DNA of 64,000 bases from Massilia sp. HP4 (GTDB lineage Bacteria; Pseudomonadota; Gammaproteobacteria; Burkholderiales; Burkholderiaceae_D). Shown here piece after piece: positions 47,022 to 55,236 of this stretch; position 1 is the stretch's first letter; each line of letters starts with the position of its first letter. The translations under genes were made by a program, and so were the position numbers. Where the stretch lies: NCBI RefSeq assembly GCF_005222695.1, contig NZ_STGG01000003.1, positions 41,270 through 105,269 on the forward strand, read 5' to 3'. The notes beneath the pieces were generated by a model that had not been told where the DNA came from, did not search any database, and saw only the letters and a list, made by a program, of their open reading frames with translations.

Positions 47022-48659
47022 ATGAATGAGAAGCGTCCCACGCTGACCACGCGCCAGGGTCATCCCGTCCGCGACAACCAGTCCCTGCGCTCGGTCGGCG
47101 AACGCGGCCCGGCCACGCTCGAGAACTACCAGTTCATCGAGAAGATCACCCACTTCGACCGCGAGCGCATTCCCGAGCGCGTCGTGCATGCGCGCGGCAC
47201 CGGCGCCCACGGTTATTTCGAAGCCTATGGCAAGATCGGCGATGAGCCGGCCTCCACTTACACGAGCGCACGCGTGCTCAACGAGACTGGCGTACAAACT
47301 CCCGTATTCGTTCGCTTCTCGACCGTGATCGGCGGTAAGGAGTCGCCAGAAACGGCACGCGATCCGCGCGGCTTCGCGGTCAAGCTCAAGACCGTCGACG
47401 GCAACTGGGACCTGGTCGGCAATAACCTCAAGGTCTTCTTCATCCGCGACGCGATCAAGTTCCCGGACATGATCCACGCCTTCAAGCCCGATCCCGTCAC
47501 CAACCAGCAAGAGCCATGGCGCTTCTATGATTTCATCTGCAGCCATCCCGAAGCGCTGCACATGGTCACCTGGGTCAAGAGCCCATGGGGCATTCCAGCC
47601 AACTACCGCGAGATGGAAGGGTCGGGCGTCAACACCTATAAACTGGTGAACGACCAGGGGCTGGCCCACCTGGTGAAATTCCACTGGCAGCCCAAGCAGG
47701 GCGTGCGCAACCTGACGGCTGGCCAGGCCGCCGAGATCCAGGGCCGCGACACCAGCCACGCCACGCGCGACCTGTACGACGCAATCGCGCGCGGCGATTA
47801 TCCGGAATGGGAATTCTGCGTCCAGATCATGGCCGATGGCGACCATCCCGAACTCGACTTCGACCCGCTGGACGATACCAAGCGCTGGCCGGAAGACCAG
47901 TTCCCGCTGCTGCCGGTGGGCCGCATGGTGCTCAACAAGAACCCGGACAATGTGTTCGCCGAGACCGAGCAGTCGGCCTTCGGCACCGGCGTGCTGGTCG
48001 ACGGCATCGACTTCTCGGACGACAAGATGCTGCAGGGCCGTACCCTCTCGTATTCGGATACCCAGCGCTACCGCGTCGGACCCAATTACCTGCAATTGCC
48101 GATCAATGCCCCGCAAGAAAAAGCCAAGGCGCGCACCAACCAGCGCGACGGCCAGATGACTTTTTACGTGGACGGCGTATATGGCGCGCAGGATGAGAAC
48201 AAGCACATCAACTACGAGCCGAGCCTGATGGGCGGCTACCAGGAAGGGGATACGCCGGGCTACGAATACCGTCCGTGGGTCGAGGGCCACCTGGGCCGCT
48301 ACCAGACCACGACCACGCGCGACGACTACAAGCAGGCCGGTGCGCGCTACCGCACTTTCGAGGACTGGGAGCGCGACGACCTGGTCAACAATGTCGGCGG
48401 CGACCTGAAACAATGCCCGGAACCGATCCAGCTGCGCATGGTGTGGCATCTGTGGCACTGCGACGAGGATTACGGCCGCCGCGTGGCCGAGGTTGCCGGG
48501 ATCGACCTGGAGAAGGCCAGGGCCTTGCCGCCGTTGCCGAACCGTCCGGCGCCGCATGAGGATCGGCAGGGGGCGACCTATACCAGCGGGGAGCTGGAGA
48601 ATGGCGGTTCAGGGAGCAGGACGGAACCTGCCACCAGCGAAGAAGTCGCAATGAAGTAG
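47022..48659 (+). CDS. Monofunctional heme catalase
   Basis: 545 residues; AAAGGAGAAG lies just before the ATG. Catalytic His56 is in [12 protein letters not shown] and Asn134 in [35 protein letters not shown] is the conserved block between them. The heme-ligand Tyr is in [16 protein letters not shown]. It disproportionates H2O2 in the cytoplasm; no signal peptide is present. It is a small-subunit catalase with a 40-residue polar tail. The stop codon forms the first bases of a repeat element. No OxyR or KatG gene is adjacent. Confidence 0.94.
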   Translation: MNEKRPTLTTRQGHPVRDNQSLRSVGERGPATLENYQFIEKITHFDRERIPERVVHARGTGAHGYFEAYGKIGDEPASTYTSARVLNETGVQTPVFVRFSTVIGGKESPETARDPRGFAVKLKTVDGNWDLVGNNLKVFFIRDAIKFPDMIHAFKPDPVTNQQEPWRFYDFICSHPEALHMVTWVKSPWGIPANYREMEGSGVNTYKLVNDQGLAHLVKFHWQPKQGVRNLTAGQAAEIQGRDTSHATRDLYDAIARGDYPEWEFCVQIMADGDHPELDFDPLDDTKRWPEDQFPLLPVGRMVLNKNPDNVFAETEQSAFGTGVLVDGIDFSDDKMLQGRTLSYSDTQRYRVGPNYLQLPINAPQEKAKARTNQRDGQMTFYVDGVYGAQDENKHINYEPSLMGGYQEGDTPGYEYRPWVEGHLGRYQTTTTRDDYKQAGARYRTFEDWERDDLVNNVGGDLKQCPEPIQLRMVWHLWHCDEDYGRRVAEVAGIDLEKARALPPLPNRPAPHEDRQGATYTSGELENGGSGSRTEPATSEEVAMK

Positions 48660-48760
48660 GGTTGGCGGGTTCCCCGCCGACGCGTTCAACCGGCATATGA
48701 CCGGCCATGCGGCATGCAAATGCCGGTTGACCGCGTCGGCGGCAGAGCCGCGAACCCTAC
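48657..48760. repeat. Palindromic dispersed repeat (REP-like), copy 1
   Basis: Two inverted arms, TAGGGTTGGCGGG...GACGCGTTCAACCGGCA (48657-48694) and TGCCGGTTGACCGCGTCGGCGG...GAACCCTA (48721-48759), can fold into a long imperfect hairpin with a central ATGACCGGCC loop. A second copy of the same arm is at the right end of the window. It lies between the convergent catalase and rdgC genes and may also act as terminator. Confidence 0.7.
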
Positions 48761-48779
48761 CGGCGGTCACGAATGCAGA

Positions 48780-49676
48780 TTACGCCTTGGCTTCGCCGCC
48801 CAGCGCCTCGACTACATCGGCCAGCAACTTGGCCAGCTCACCCGTCATCAGCACGATATCGTTATCGAAACGCTCATCGTCGTTATAGGTCGGGCTCTCG
48901 CCTTCCTTGATCACGTCCAGCGGCTTGATGCCCTTGATCGCCAGCGATTCGGTCAGCACGAAGCTGACGCGGTCGTTCCAGGTCATGGCCAGGCGGGTGC
49001 ACTGCTTGCCGGCGGCGATGTGGCGGCGGATGTCGTCCGGCTCCAGCGTGTGCTTGACGTAACGCACGGCGGCGCGGCTTTCGCCGGTCGCGCGCAGCTC
49101 GGTGTCCTGGTCGATCGTGAAGCCATACGGCGCTTCATCGGCTTCCAGCCAGCCGGTCATCACGGCCACCGGCGACTTCTGCACGCGCAGCGACTCCAGC
49201 GGCATCTTGTCGACGGCCTTGAGCAGCAGCTTGACCACGTCGTCGGCCTTGGCCGGGCTGGCGGCATCGACCACCAGCCAGCCATTGACCGGATCGATCC
49301 AGGTCCAGACATTGCTGCGCAGGGTGAAGGCGCGCGGCAGCAGTTCGTCGGCCACGCGCTCCTTCAGTTCCTTCATTGCCTTTTTACCAGGCGGGAAGCC
49401 CTGCTGCTCTTCCATCTCGGCCGCCTTGGCCTTGGCCACCTGGTTGATGACCGATGCCGGCAGCAGTTTCTTCTCGGTGCCCAGCATGATCAGCATCTGC
49501 TTGTTGACCACATGGACCAGGCCGCCGTTTGGACGCGGTGCATCCCAGCCCTGGCGCAGCAATTCATTGCTGGTGGCAGGCACAAAGCTCTGCGGCTCGA
49601 GGGCTTTTTCCAGTTGTTCAGGGGTATAGGCCCATGGGGCCGGCAGACGGTAGATCTGTAAATTCTTGAACCACAT
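48780..49676 (-). CDS. rdgC: Recombination-associated protein RdgC
   Basis: 298 residues. Starts [15 protein letters not shown], with [36 protein letters not shown] and [24 protein letters not shown], all diagnostic of RdgC. It forms a ring-shaped dimer around double-stranded DNA and restrains RecA. It stands alone on its transcript, followed by dinB on the same strand with a 74-bp gap between rdgC and the dinB stop, so both may be read together from dinB. Confidence 0.96.
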   Translation of the reverse strand: MWFKNLQIYRLPAPWAYTPEQLEKALEPQSFVPATSNELLRQGWDAPRPNGGLVHVVNKQMLIMLGTEKKLLPASVINQVAKAKAAEMEEQQGFPPGKKAMKELKERVADELLPRAFTLRSNVWTWIDPVNGWLVVDAASPAKADDVVKLLLKAVDKMPLESLRVQKSPVAVMTGWLEADEAPYGFTIDQDTELRATGESRAAVRYVKHTLEPDDIRRHIAAGKQCTRLAMTWNDRVSFVLTESLAIKGIKPLDVIKEGESPTYNDDERFDNDIVLMTGELAKLLADVVEALGGEAKA

Positions 49677-49750
49677 AGATTATCCGATTGTTTCAGTATT
49701 TCTTGGGAACGACATTTTACGCTGCTGAGCAGCTTGAACGACCAAAAATG

Positions 49751-50839
49751 TCAGCTTGTTGTCGAGTCGTCCAGAGAATCGTCGAACAGCCGCAGCTGCT
49801 CGACGATTTCGGTATCACTCAGGCGTACCCCCACGCCCAGCAGGCGCACCGGGCGGCTGGCTCTCGCCCAGCCGGTTTCCATCAGGCGCGCATAGGTCGG
49901 GATATGTGGCGCGTAGCCCACGCACTCGACCGTCGTCTGCTGGAAGTCCGAAAATTTAATTTTTACAAACAGCTTGTTGATGAATTTTTCGGCATTCGCC
50001 CGCTTGATGCGGCCCAGCAGGTGCTCGACCAGCTCGGGCAGCAAGGCAAGGCAAGCAGCCAGGTCGGGCACGTCGGGCGTATAGGTTTCTTCGGTGCTGA
50101 TCGACTTGCGCTCGCGCGAGACGTTCACTTCGCGATGGTCGATGCCGCGGCTCAGGTCGTATAAACGGGCCCCGAAGCTGCCGAAGTGTTCTTGCAGCTT
50201 GTCCATGCTCCAGCCGCGCAGGTCGGCGCAGGTTTGCAGGCCGAGCCGGTTCATCTTTTCGGCCGTCACCTTGCCCACGCCATGCAGCTTCTTGACCGGC
50301 AGCGCCGCAACAAACGCGTCGACCTCGTCGGGCCGCACCAGGAACAGCCCATCCGGCTTGTTCCAGTCGCTGGCGATCTTGGCCACGAACTTGTTCGGCG
50401 CCACGCCGGCCGAGGCGGTGATGCCGACGGTGTCAAAAATGCGGCGCCTGATCTCTTGCGCGATCAGGGTCGCGCTGCCCTTGCAGTGCGGCGAATCGGT
50501 GACGTCGAGATAGGCTTCGTCGAGCGACAGCGGTTCTACCAGCTCGGTGTAGTCCTGGTAGATGTCCATGATCTGGCGCGAGGCGATGCGGTACTTCTCC
50601 ATCGCCGGCGGGATCACCAGCAGATCGGGACACAGCTTGATGGCGGTGGCGGTGGCCATCGCCGAATGGATGCCGTAGCGGCGCGCCTCGTAATTGCAGG
50701 TCGCGACCACGCCGCGCTGGTCGGGCCGGCCGCCGACCGCCAGAGGACGGCCGCGCAACGATGGATCGTCGCGCATCTCGACCGACGCATAGAAGCAATC
50801 GCAATCGCAGTGGATGATTTTTCGGGCTGGGGCGTTCAC
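49751..50839 (-). CDS. dinB: DNA polymerase IV (Y family)
   Basis: 362 residues. The catalytic carboxylates are in HCDCDCFYASVEMRDDP (near 10-26) and PLSLDEAYLDVT. VGITASAGVAPNKFVAKIASDWNKPDGL and LHGVGKVTAEKMNRLG (helix-hairpin-helix) follow. The C-terminal little-finger domain is complete, but the canonical beta-clamp motif is only loosely matched by EQLRLFDD near the end. It performs error-prone bypass synthesis. A perfect LexA box lies 47 bp upstream. Confidence 0.95.
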   Translation of the reverse strand: MNAPARKIIHCDCDCFYASVEMRDDPSLRGRPLAVGGRPDQRGVVATCNYEARRYGIHSAMATATAIKLCPDLLVIPPAMEKYRIASRQIMDIYQDYTELVEPLSLDEAYLDVTDSPHCKGSATLIAQEIRRRIFDTVGITASAGVAPNKFVAKIASDWNKPDGLFLVRPDEVDAFVAALPVKKLHGVGKVTAEKMNRLGLQTCADLRGWSMDKLQEHFGSFGARLYDLSRGIDHREVNVSRERKSISTEETYTPDVPDLAACLALLPELVEHLLGRIKRANAEKFINKLFVKIKFSDFQQTTVECVGYAPHIPTYARLMETGWARASRPVRLLGVGVRLSDTEIVEQLRLFDDSLDDSTTS

Positions 50840-50885
50840 GCTGGCGAGGCCGCCCCATGGCGAGATATACCTGATGGGGACGATA

Positions 50886-50901
50886 CTGTAATTGCATACA
50901 G
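50886..50901 (-). promoter_or_regulatory. LexA (SOS) box of dinB
   Basis: CTGTAATTGCATACAG is a perfect CTGT-N8-ACAG match. It lies within a longer inverted repeat (50880-50907) with 11-bp perfect arms, ACGATACTGTA and TACAGTATCGT. It is 47 bp before the dinB start. Confidence 0.88.
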
Positions 50902-50932
50902 TATCGTCCGAAATCCCGTTTGGCGCAAGCCG

Positions 50933-51961
50933 CTAGCGCGCCAGGAAGCCGTCGCGGTGGACGTTGGTCATCGCCTGGACCCAGGCCGGGTAATACGTCG
51001 GCAGGCTGCTGGCTGCATCGAGTTCCGCCATGTCCTGCTCACCCAGCGCCAGCCCGAGCGCCCGCAGATTATCCTGCAACTGCTCCGGACGGCGCGCGCC
51101 GACGATGGCGGTGGTCACGCCGGGCCGCGCCAGCAGCCAGGCCAGCGCCACCTGGGCCGGCGTGGCCTCGAGCCGCGCCGCCACGCGCTTGACGGCGTCG
51201 ATCACGGTGTAGCCGTGCTCCGGTTCGATCGGCGGGAAGTCGATGTGGATGCGGCGCGCCGCCGGATCGCTGCTGCCTTCGCGATCGAACTTGCCCGACA
51301 ACAGGCCGCCGGCCAGCGGGCTCCAGGCCATCAGCCCGAGTTGCGCATCCTGCACCTGCGGCAGGATCTCGCGCTCGATGTCGCGCACCGCCAGCGAATA
51401 GCAGGCCTGCACCGACACATACGACGACCAGCCATGCAACCTCGATACGCCGAGCGCCTTGGCGGTCTGCCAGGCGGACAGGTTCGAGCAGCCGATGTAG
51501 CGGATCTTCCCGGCCCGCACCGCGTCGTCCAGCGCGCGCAGGGTTTCCTCCATCGGCGTGAGCGCATCGACGTTATGGATCTGGTACAGGTCGATGTGGT
51601 CCGTTTTCAGTCGCCGCAGGCTGGCCTCGAGCGCGCGCGTCAGGTGCAGGCGCGACTGCCCGGCGTCGTTCGGCCCCTTGCCCATCGGGGCATGGAATTT
51701 AGTGGCCAGCACCACCTGTTCGCGCCGGCCCGCCAGGGCCTGGCCCAGCAGGCTTTCGGATTCGCCGTCGGCATACACGTCGGCGGTGTCGATGAAGTTG
51801 ATGCCGGCATCGAGCGCCGTGCCTACCAGGCGTTCGGTGGCCGCCAGGTCCAGGCCGCCCACCTTGTCGTAGGGCGGCGTGGCTGCGCCGCCGAAGGTCA
51901 TGGCGCCCAGGCACAGGCGAGAAACGATGATGCCGCTATTGCCGAGTCGTCGGTATTGCAT
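50933..51961 (-). CDS. Aldo/keto reductase (AKR superfamily, YajO/Tas-like)
   Basis: 342 residues from an ATG behind AAAGG. The catalytic tetrad is Asp and Tyr in FIDTADVYADG, Lys in VLATKFHAP and His in LYQIHNVD. Cofactor contacts are in RYIGCSNLSAWQ, MAWSPLAGGLLSGKF and AIVGARRPEQLQDNL. It reduces aldehydes or ketones with NADPH. It is divergent from an AraC regulator, 60 bp away, which probably controls it. It ends 31 bp before the LexA box of dinB. Confidence 0.9.
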   Translation of the reverse strand: MQYRRLGNSGIIVSRLCLGAMTFGGAATPPYDKVGGLDLAATERLVGTALDAGINFIDTADVYADGESESLLGQALAGRREQVVLATKFHAPMGKGPNDAGQSRLHLTRALEASLRRLKTDHIDLYQIHNVDALTPMEETLRALDDAVRAGKIRYIGCSNLSAWQTAKALGVSRLHGWSSYVSVQACYSLAVRDIEREILPQVQDAQLGLMAWSPLAGGLLSGKFDREGSSDPAARRIHIDFPPIEPEHGYTVIDAVKRVAARLEATPAQVALAWLLARPGVTTAIVGARRPEQLQDNLRALGLALGEQDMAELDAASSLPTYYPAWVQAMTNVHRDGFLAR

Positions 51962-52021
51962 GAGAGAGACCTTTCCAAAAAAACGATCAGGCCAGTGTAG
52001 AATCGGGCGGCGCGGCCCACC

Positions 52022-53032
52022 ATGCTGCGTCCTCCACCGTTCATGCGCGACCGTCCAGACCTCCCTTCCGATCCCCTGTCCGACGTGCTGGCCCTGCTCC
52101 AGGTGCGCAGCGGCGCCGCGCTGCGCATGACGGCCGGCGGCCCGTGGGCGCTGCGCTTTCCGTCGTATCCCTACCTGAAATTCATCGCCCAGCTGCGCGG
52201 CGCCCTGCTGGTGCAGGTCGAGGGCGACGCGCATCCCTACCGCCTCGAGGCCGGCGACTGCCTGCTGATGCGCAGCGGCCGGCCGTATATCGCGGCGACC
52301 GCTCTCGCCTTGCCGGCGCAGGATGGCCCGGCCCACTTTGCGGCGCTGCATGGCGACACCGTGACATGGGGCGATCCGGATGCCGCGGACGGCATGGAGA
52401 TGCTTGCCGGCCGCTTCGAATTCGACGCCTTGCAACGCGACCTCCTGGAGCAAGTTGTGCCGCCCGAACTGCACATCCGCGCCGATGCGCAGGCCGCACC
52501 GGCGCTGCGTGCGCTGCTGGCTTTATATGGCAACGAGGCAGGCGCGCCGGATGCAGGAGCCCGCCTGGTGACCGACGGCCTGGCGCGCATCGCGCTGGTC
52601 CAGGCCTTGCGCGAGCCGGGCGGCGCGCAACACGGCTGGCTGGCTGCCATGGCCGATCCCAGGATCGGCGCCGCGCTGCGCCTGCTGCACGGCGCGCCCG
52701 AGCGGCGCTGGAGCGTCGAGGAGCTGGCGCAGGAAGCCGCGATGTCGCGCTCGGCCCTGGCGCTGCGCTTCCGCCAGCTGGTCGGCATGGCGCCGCTGCA
52801 GTACCTGCAGGCCTGGCGCATGCGGCTGGCGCGCCAGGCGCTGCGCGATGAAGAAACGCCGGTGGCGACGATCGCCTGGCGCCTTGGCTATGCATCCGAA
52901 AGCGCATTCAGCGCCGCCTTCAAGCGCAGCAGCGGTTGCGCGCCGGGCCTGTACCGTCAAAAAAAACGCGCGGGCGATGCCGCGCGTTTTCACCAGCCGG
53001 ACGGCGGGCTGATAGACCGGATTACCAGCTGA
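52022..53032 (+). CDS. AraC-family transcriptional regulator with cupin sensor
   Basis: 336 residues. An N-terminal cupin-6 domain (about 15-190) has GPWALRFPSYPYLKFIAQLRGALLV and YRLEAGDCLLMRSGRPY. The AraC helix-turn-helix pair (about 215-310) has WSVEELAQEAAMSRSALALRFRQLVGMAPLQYLQAWRMRLA and VATIAWRLGYASESAFSAAFKRSSGCAPGLYR. The 25-residue tail after this is unusual: it is encoded by the terminator hairpin of the convergent protease gene. The related regulators activate divergent oxidoreductase genes. The stop overlaps the protease stop by 11 bp. Confidence 0.9.
   Translation: MLRPPPFMRDRPDLPSDPLSDVLALLQVRSGAALRMTAGGPWALRFPSYPYLKFIAQLRGALLVQVEGDAHPYRLEAGDCLLMRSGRPYIAATALALPAQDGPAHFAALHGDTVTWGDPDAADGMEMLAGRFEFDALQRDLLEQVVPPELHIRADAQAAPALRALLALYGNEAGAPDAGARLVTDGLARIALVQALREPGGAQHGWLAAMADPRIGAALRLLHGAPERRWSVEELAQEAAMSRSALALRFRQLVGMAPLQYLQAWRMRLARQALRDEETPVATIAWRLGYASESAFSAAFKRSSGCAPGLYRQKKRAGDAARFHQPDGGLIDRITS
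52963..52990 (-). terminator. Intrinsic terminator of the S8 protease gene, inside the araC-type gene
   Basis: On the minus strand, the 11-bp stem AAAACGCGCGG/CCGCGCGTTTT with a 6-nt loop is followed by TTTTTT. It lies entirely in the coding sequence of the convergent regulator. Confidence 0.8.
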
Positions 53033-54833
53033 GATTCAGCGTGTACTTGCCGTTGGTCGCGCCGGTACCACCGCTGTAATAGGTCACGCGCACATAGCGG
53101 GTCGCCGTGCTGCTGCCGCTATTGGCCGAGCTGACGCTGTCGGTCGCGCCGGCGCCGTTCTGGCTGGTGCCCAGCTGCGTGCCCGAGGCGTTGTACACGT
53201 ACAGGTCGTAGTCGGCAGTGCTCGCCCCCGGGGTCAGGGTCGCGCCCAGGGTGCGGCCGGCCGGCAGGTCGACGCGGAAGTAATCCGTGTCGGACGTCGA
53301 CCCCAGGTTGCCGGTCACGGTCGTGTTGCCCGCGCTGACGACATCGGCGGTGGCGATGGTGTTGTTCGCCTCGCTCTCGGCCAGGGTGGTGGAAGGCGTG
53401 CCGCCGGTGGTGGCCGCATTCACGGCCGCTGTGGCGTCCACGATGCCGGTGCCGCAGCCCGAGCAGCTGGCCGGGAAGGCGCGCGCGGTCGACTTGAGCT
53501 TCGATTCGATATCGTCCGGCGTCAGGTTCGTGTTCAGCGCCAGCATCAGCGCCGCCACGCCGGCCACGTGTGGGGTCGCCATCGAGGTGCCCTGGTAGGC
53601 TGCATAGCTGTCCGAGGCCGGCGCGCCGGTGCCGGTGTTGAGCGTCGACAGCACGCCATACGCGCCGTCGCCGCCCGGCGCCGCGACGTCGACCAGGTTG
53701 CCATAGTTGGAGTACGAAGCGCGCCCGCCGGTGCGGCCGGTAGCGGCCACCGCGATCACCCCCGAGCAGTTGGCGGGGCTGGCGTTGCTGACGTTGATGG
53801 CGTCGTTGCCGGCCGCGACCACCACCACCGCGCCGCGCGAGCGGGCGCCGTTGATGGCGTTCTGGGTGGTTGCGCCGCAGGCGCCGCCGCCGCCCAGCGA
53901 CAGGTTCAGCACGCGCGCCTTGTTGGCATTGGCCGGCACGCCCGACACGCTGCCGCCCGATGACCAGGTGATGGCATCGGCGATGTCCGAGGTATAGCCG
54001 CCGCATTTACCCAGCACGCGCACCGGGACGATCCTGGCGTTGTAGGCCACGCCCGCCACGCCGGCGCCGTTATTGGTGCGCGCCGCCACCGTGCCGGCCA
54101 CGTGGGTGCCGTGCCAGCTCGAGCCCTGGTCGCGGGTCGGCTGGCCGTTGCCGCATTCGCCCGCCACCACGGCGTCGCCCGGGTCCAGGGCGTCGCTGTC
54201 GCGGCCATTGCCGTCGTTGCCGATGGCGGCGGTGCTGATGAAGTCATAGCCGGCCAGCAGCTGGCCGGAGAGGTCGGCGTGCGGGCGGTAGCCGGTATCG
54301 ATCACCGCCACCACCACCCCGCTGCCGGTCGACTTGTCCCAGGCGGCCGGCAGGCGCAGGCCACCGGCGGTTTCATAATAGTGCCACTGGTCGGTGTAGC
54401 GCGGATCGGTCGGCGTCGCCAGATGGGTCATGATGCGATCCGGCTCGGCGTATTCGATCGCCGGGTCGCGCGCCATCATCTCGGCGGCCAGCGATTCCAC
54501 TTCCTTCAGGTGGCGCTTGCGATCCAGCTTGAACACCTGGGCGCCGGTCGAGATGGCATGGCTTTCCCTGACCACCACGCCGAACTGCTGGCCGGCGCGG
54601 TCGAGCCTGGCCTTGCGGTCGCTGCTCAGGCTCGCCACCCGGGCCATGGCGCCGTTGGCGGCGGCCTTGGCGTCGCGGTATTTCACGATGATTCGGTCTG
54701 TCTCCACGACGAACTGCGGTGCGCCGCCGCCGGCGCCGCCAGCGGCCGCGAGGGCCGAGGCGGAAGCCAGCGCCAGCGCGACCGCTGCACACATCTTCAA
54801 CACGGTTGGATGAGTCGAATGCGTTTGCTTCAT
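53022..54833 (-). CDS. Secreted subtilisin-like serine protease (S8) with PPC domain
   Basis: 603 residues from an ATG behind AAGGAAGAA. The signal peptide ends near ALAAAGG (about 30). A propeptide follows (about 40-135). The S8 domain has Asp179 (AVIDTGYRPHADL), His241 (HGTHVAGT), the oxyanion Asn343 (AAGND) and Ser417 (GTSMATPHVAG). The Cys pairs (227 and 277; 319 and 356; 457 and 460) suggest disulfides. A bacterial pre-peptidase C-terminal domain (485-603) ends in LSW; it is often removed after secretion. It should degrade proteins outside the cell. Confidence 0.94.
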   Translation of the reverse strand: MKQTHSTHPTVLKMCAAVALALASASALAAAGGAGGGAPQFVVETDRIIVKYRDAKAAANGAMARVASLSSDRKARLDRAGQQFGVVVRESHAISTGAQVFKLDRKRHLKEVESLAAEMMARDPAIEYAEPDRIMTHLATPTDPRYTDQWHYYETAGGLRLPAAWDKSTGSGVVVAVIDTGYRPHADLSGQLLAGYDFISTAAIGNDGNGRDSDALDPGDAVVAGECGNGQPTRDQGSSWHGTHVAGTVAARTNNGAGVAGVAYNARIVPVRVLGKCGGYTSDIADAITWSSGGSVSGVPANANKARVLNLSLGGGGACGATTQNAINGARSRGAVVVVAAGNDAINVSNASPANCSGVIAVAATGRTGGRASYSNYGNLVDVAAPGGDGAYGVLSTLNTGTGAPASDSYAAYQGTSMATPHVAGVAALMLALNTNLTPDDIESKLKSTARAFPASCSGCGTGIVDATAAVNAATTGGTPSTTLAESEANNTIATADVVSAGNTTVTGNLGSTSDTDYFRVDLPAGRTLGATLTPGASTADYDLYVYNASGTQLGTSQNGAGATDSVSSANSGSSTATRYVRVTYYSGGTGATNGKYTLNLSW

Positions 54834-55030
54834 GGTTCTTCCTTCTTCAAGGTTTTCCGTCAAGCGATGGCTCGCTTGTGTCGTTGTAGGACCGGCAGTG
54901 CCGGTGCCGTCTCGAGGCGGCGAACCCAGCGTAGCGCGAAAGGAAGAAGGGACTATGGGAAATTCCAACCGTTTTCAGCGTCGTTACAACGGTTAAATCG
55001 GTGTGAATTCGAAAAAAATCACTTATTCGG

Positions 55031-55057
55031 CAATTATTTCTGAACACAGAATAATTG
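55031..55057. promoter_or_regulatory. Hairpin/operator-like inverted repeat upstream of the S8 protease
   Basis: The arms CAATTATT and AATAATTG surround CTG-AACA-CAG with one bulged T. It lies about 200 bp before the protease start codon. Confidence 0.3.
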
Positions 55058-55179
55058 ACGCCATATTTAGATATTGAACAATCATGCAACTTGAATAATA
55101 GTAATTTTCAGATAAATATTCATGTGACATTTTTGGTATGTATGCTTATGTCGCGTGCATGGCGCCAAGGCGCAAGATG

Positions 55180-55206
55180 AAAAAAAGGCCGCGCAATGCG
55201 CGGCCC
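55180..55206 (-). terminator. Intrinsic terminator of the TonB receptor at 55237
   Basis: On the minus strand, GGCCGCGC and GCGCGGCC pair perfectly around a three-base loop and are followed by TTTTTTT, 31 bp after the receptor stop. Confidence 0.9.
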
Positions 55207-55236
55207 CTTCGGCTCGAGAGCAGGTTTTCTAAACGC

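Larger units (their letters stand above)
54834..55236. other. AT-rich intergenic region upstream of the S8 protease
   Basis: 403 bp. It contains a hairpin at 55031-55057 (below), the terminator of the next TonB receptor (55180-55206) and presumably the protease promoter. The stretch 54960-55135 is markedly AT-rich for this genome. No gene is supported. Confidence 0.5.
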
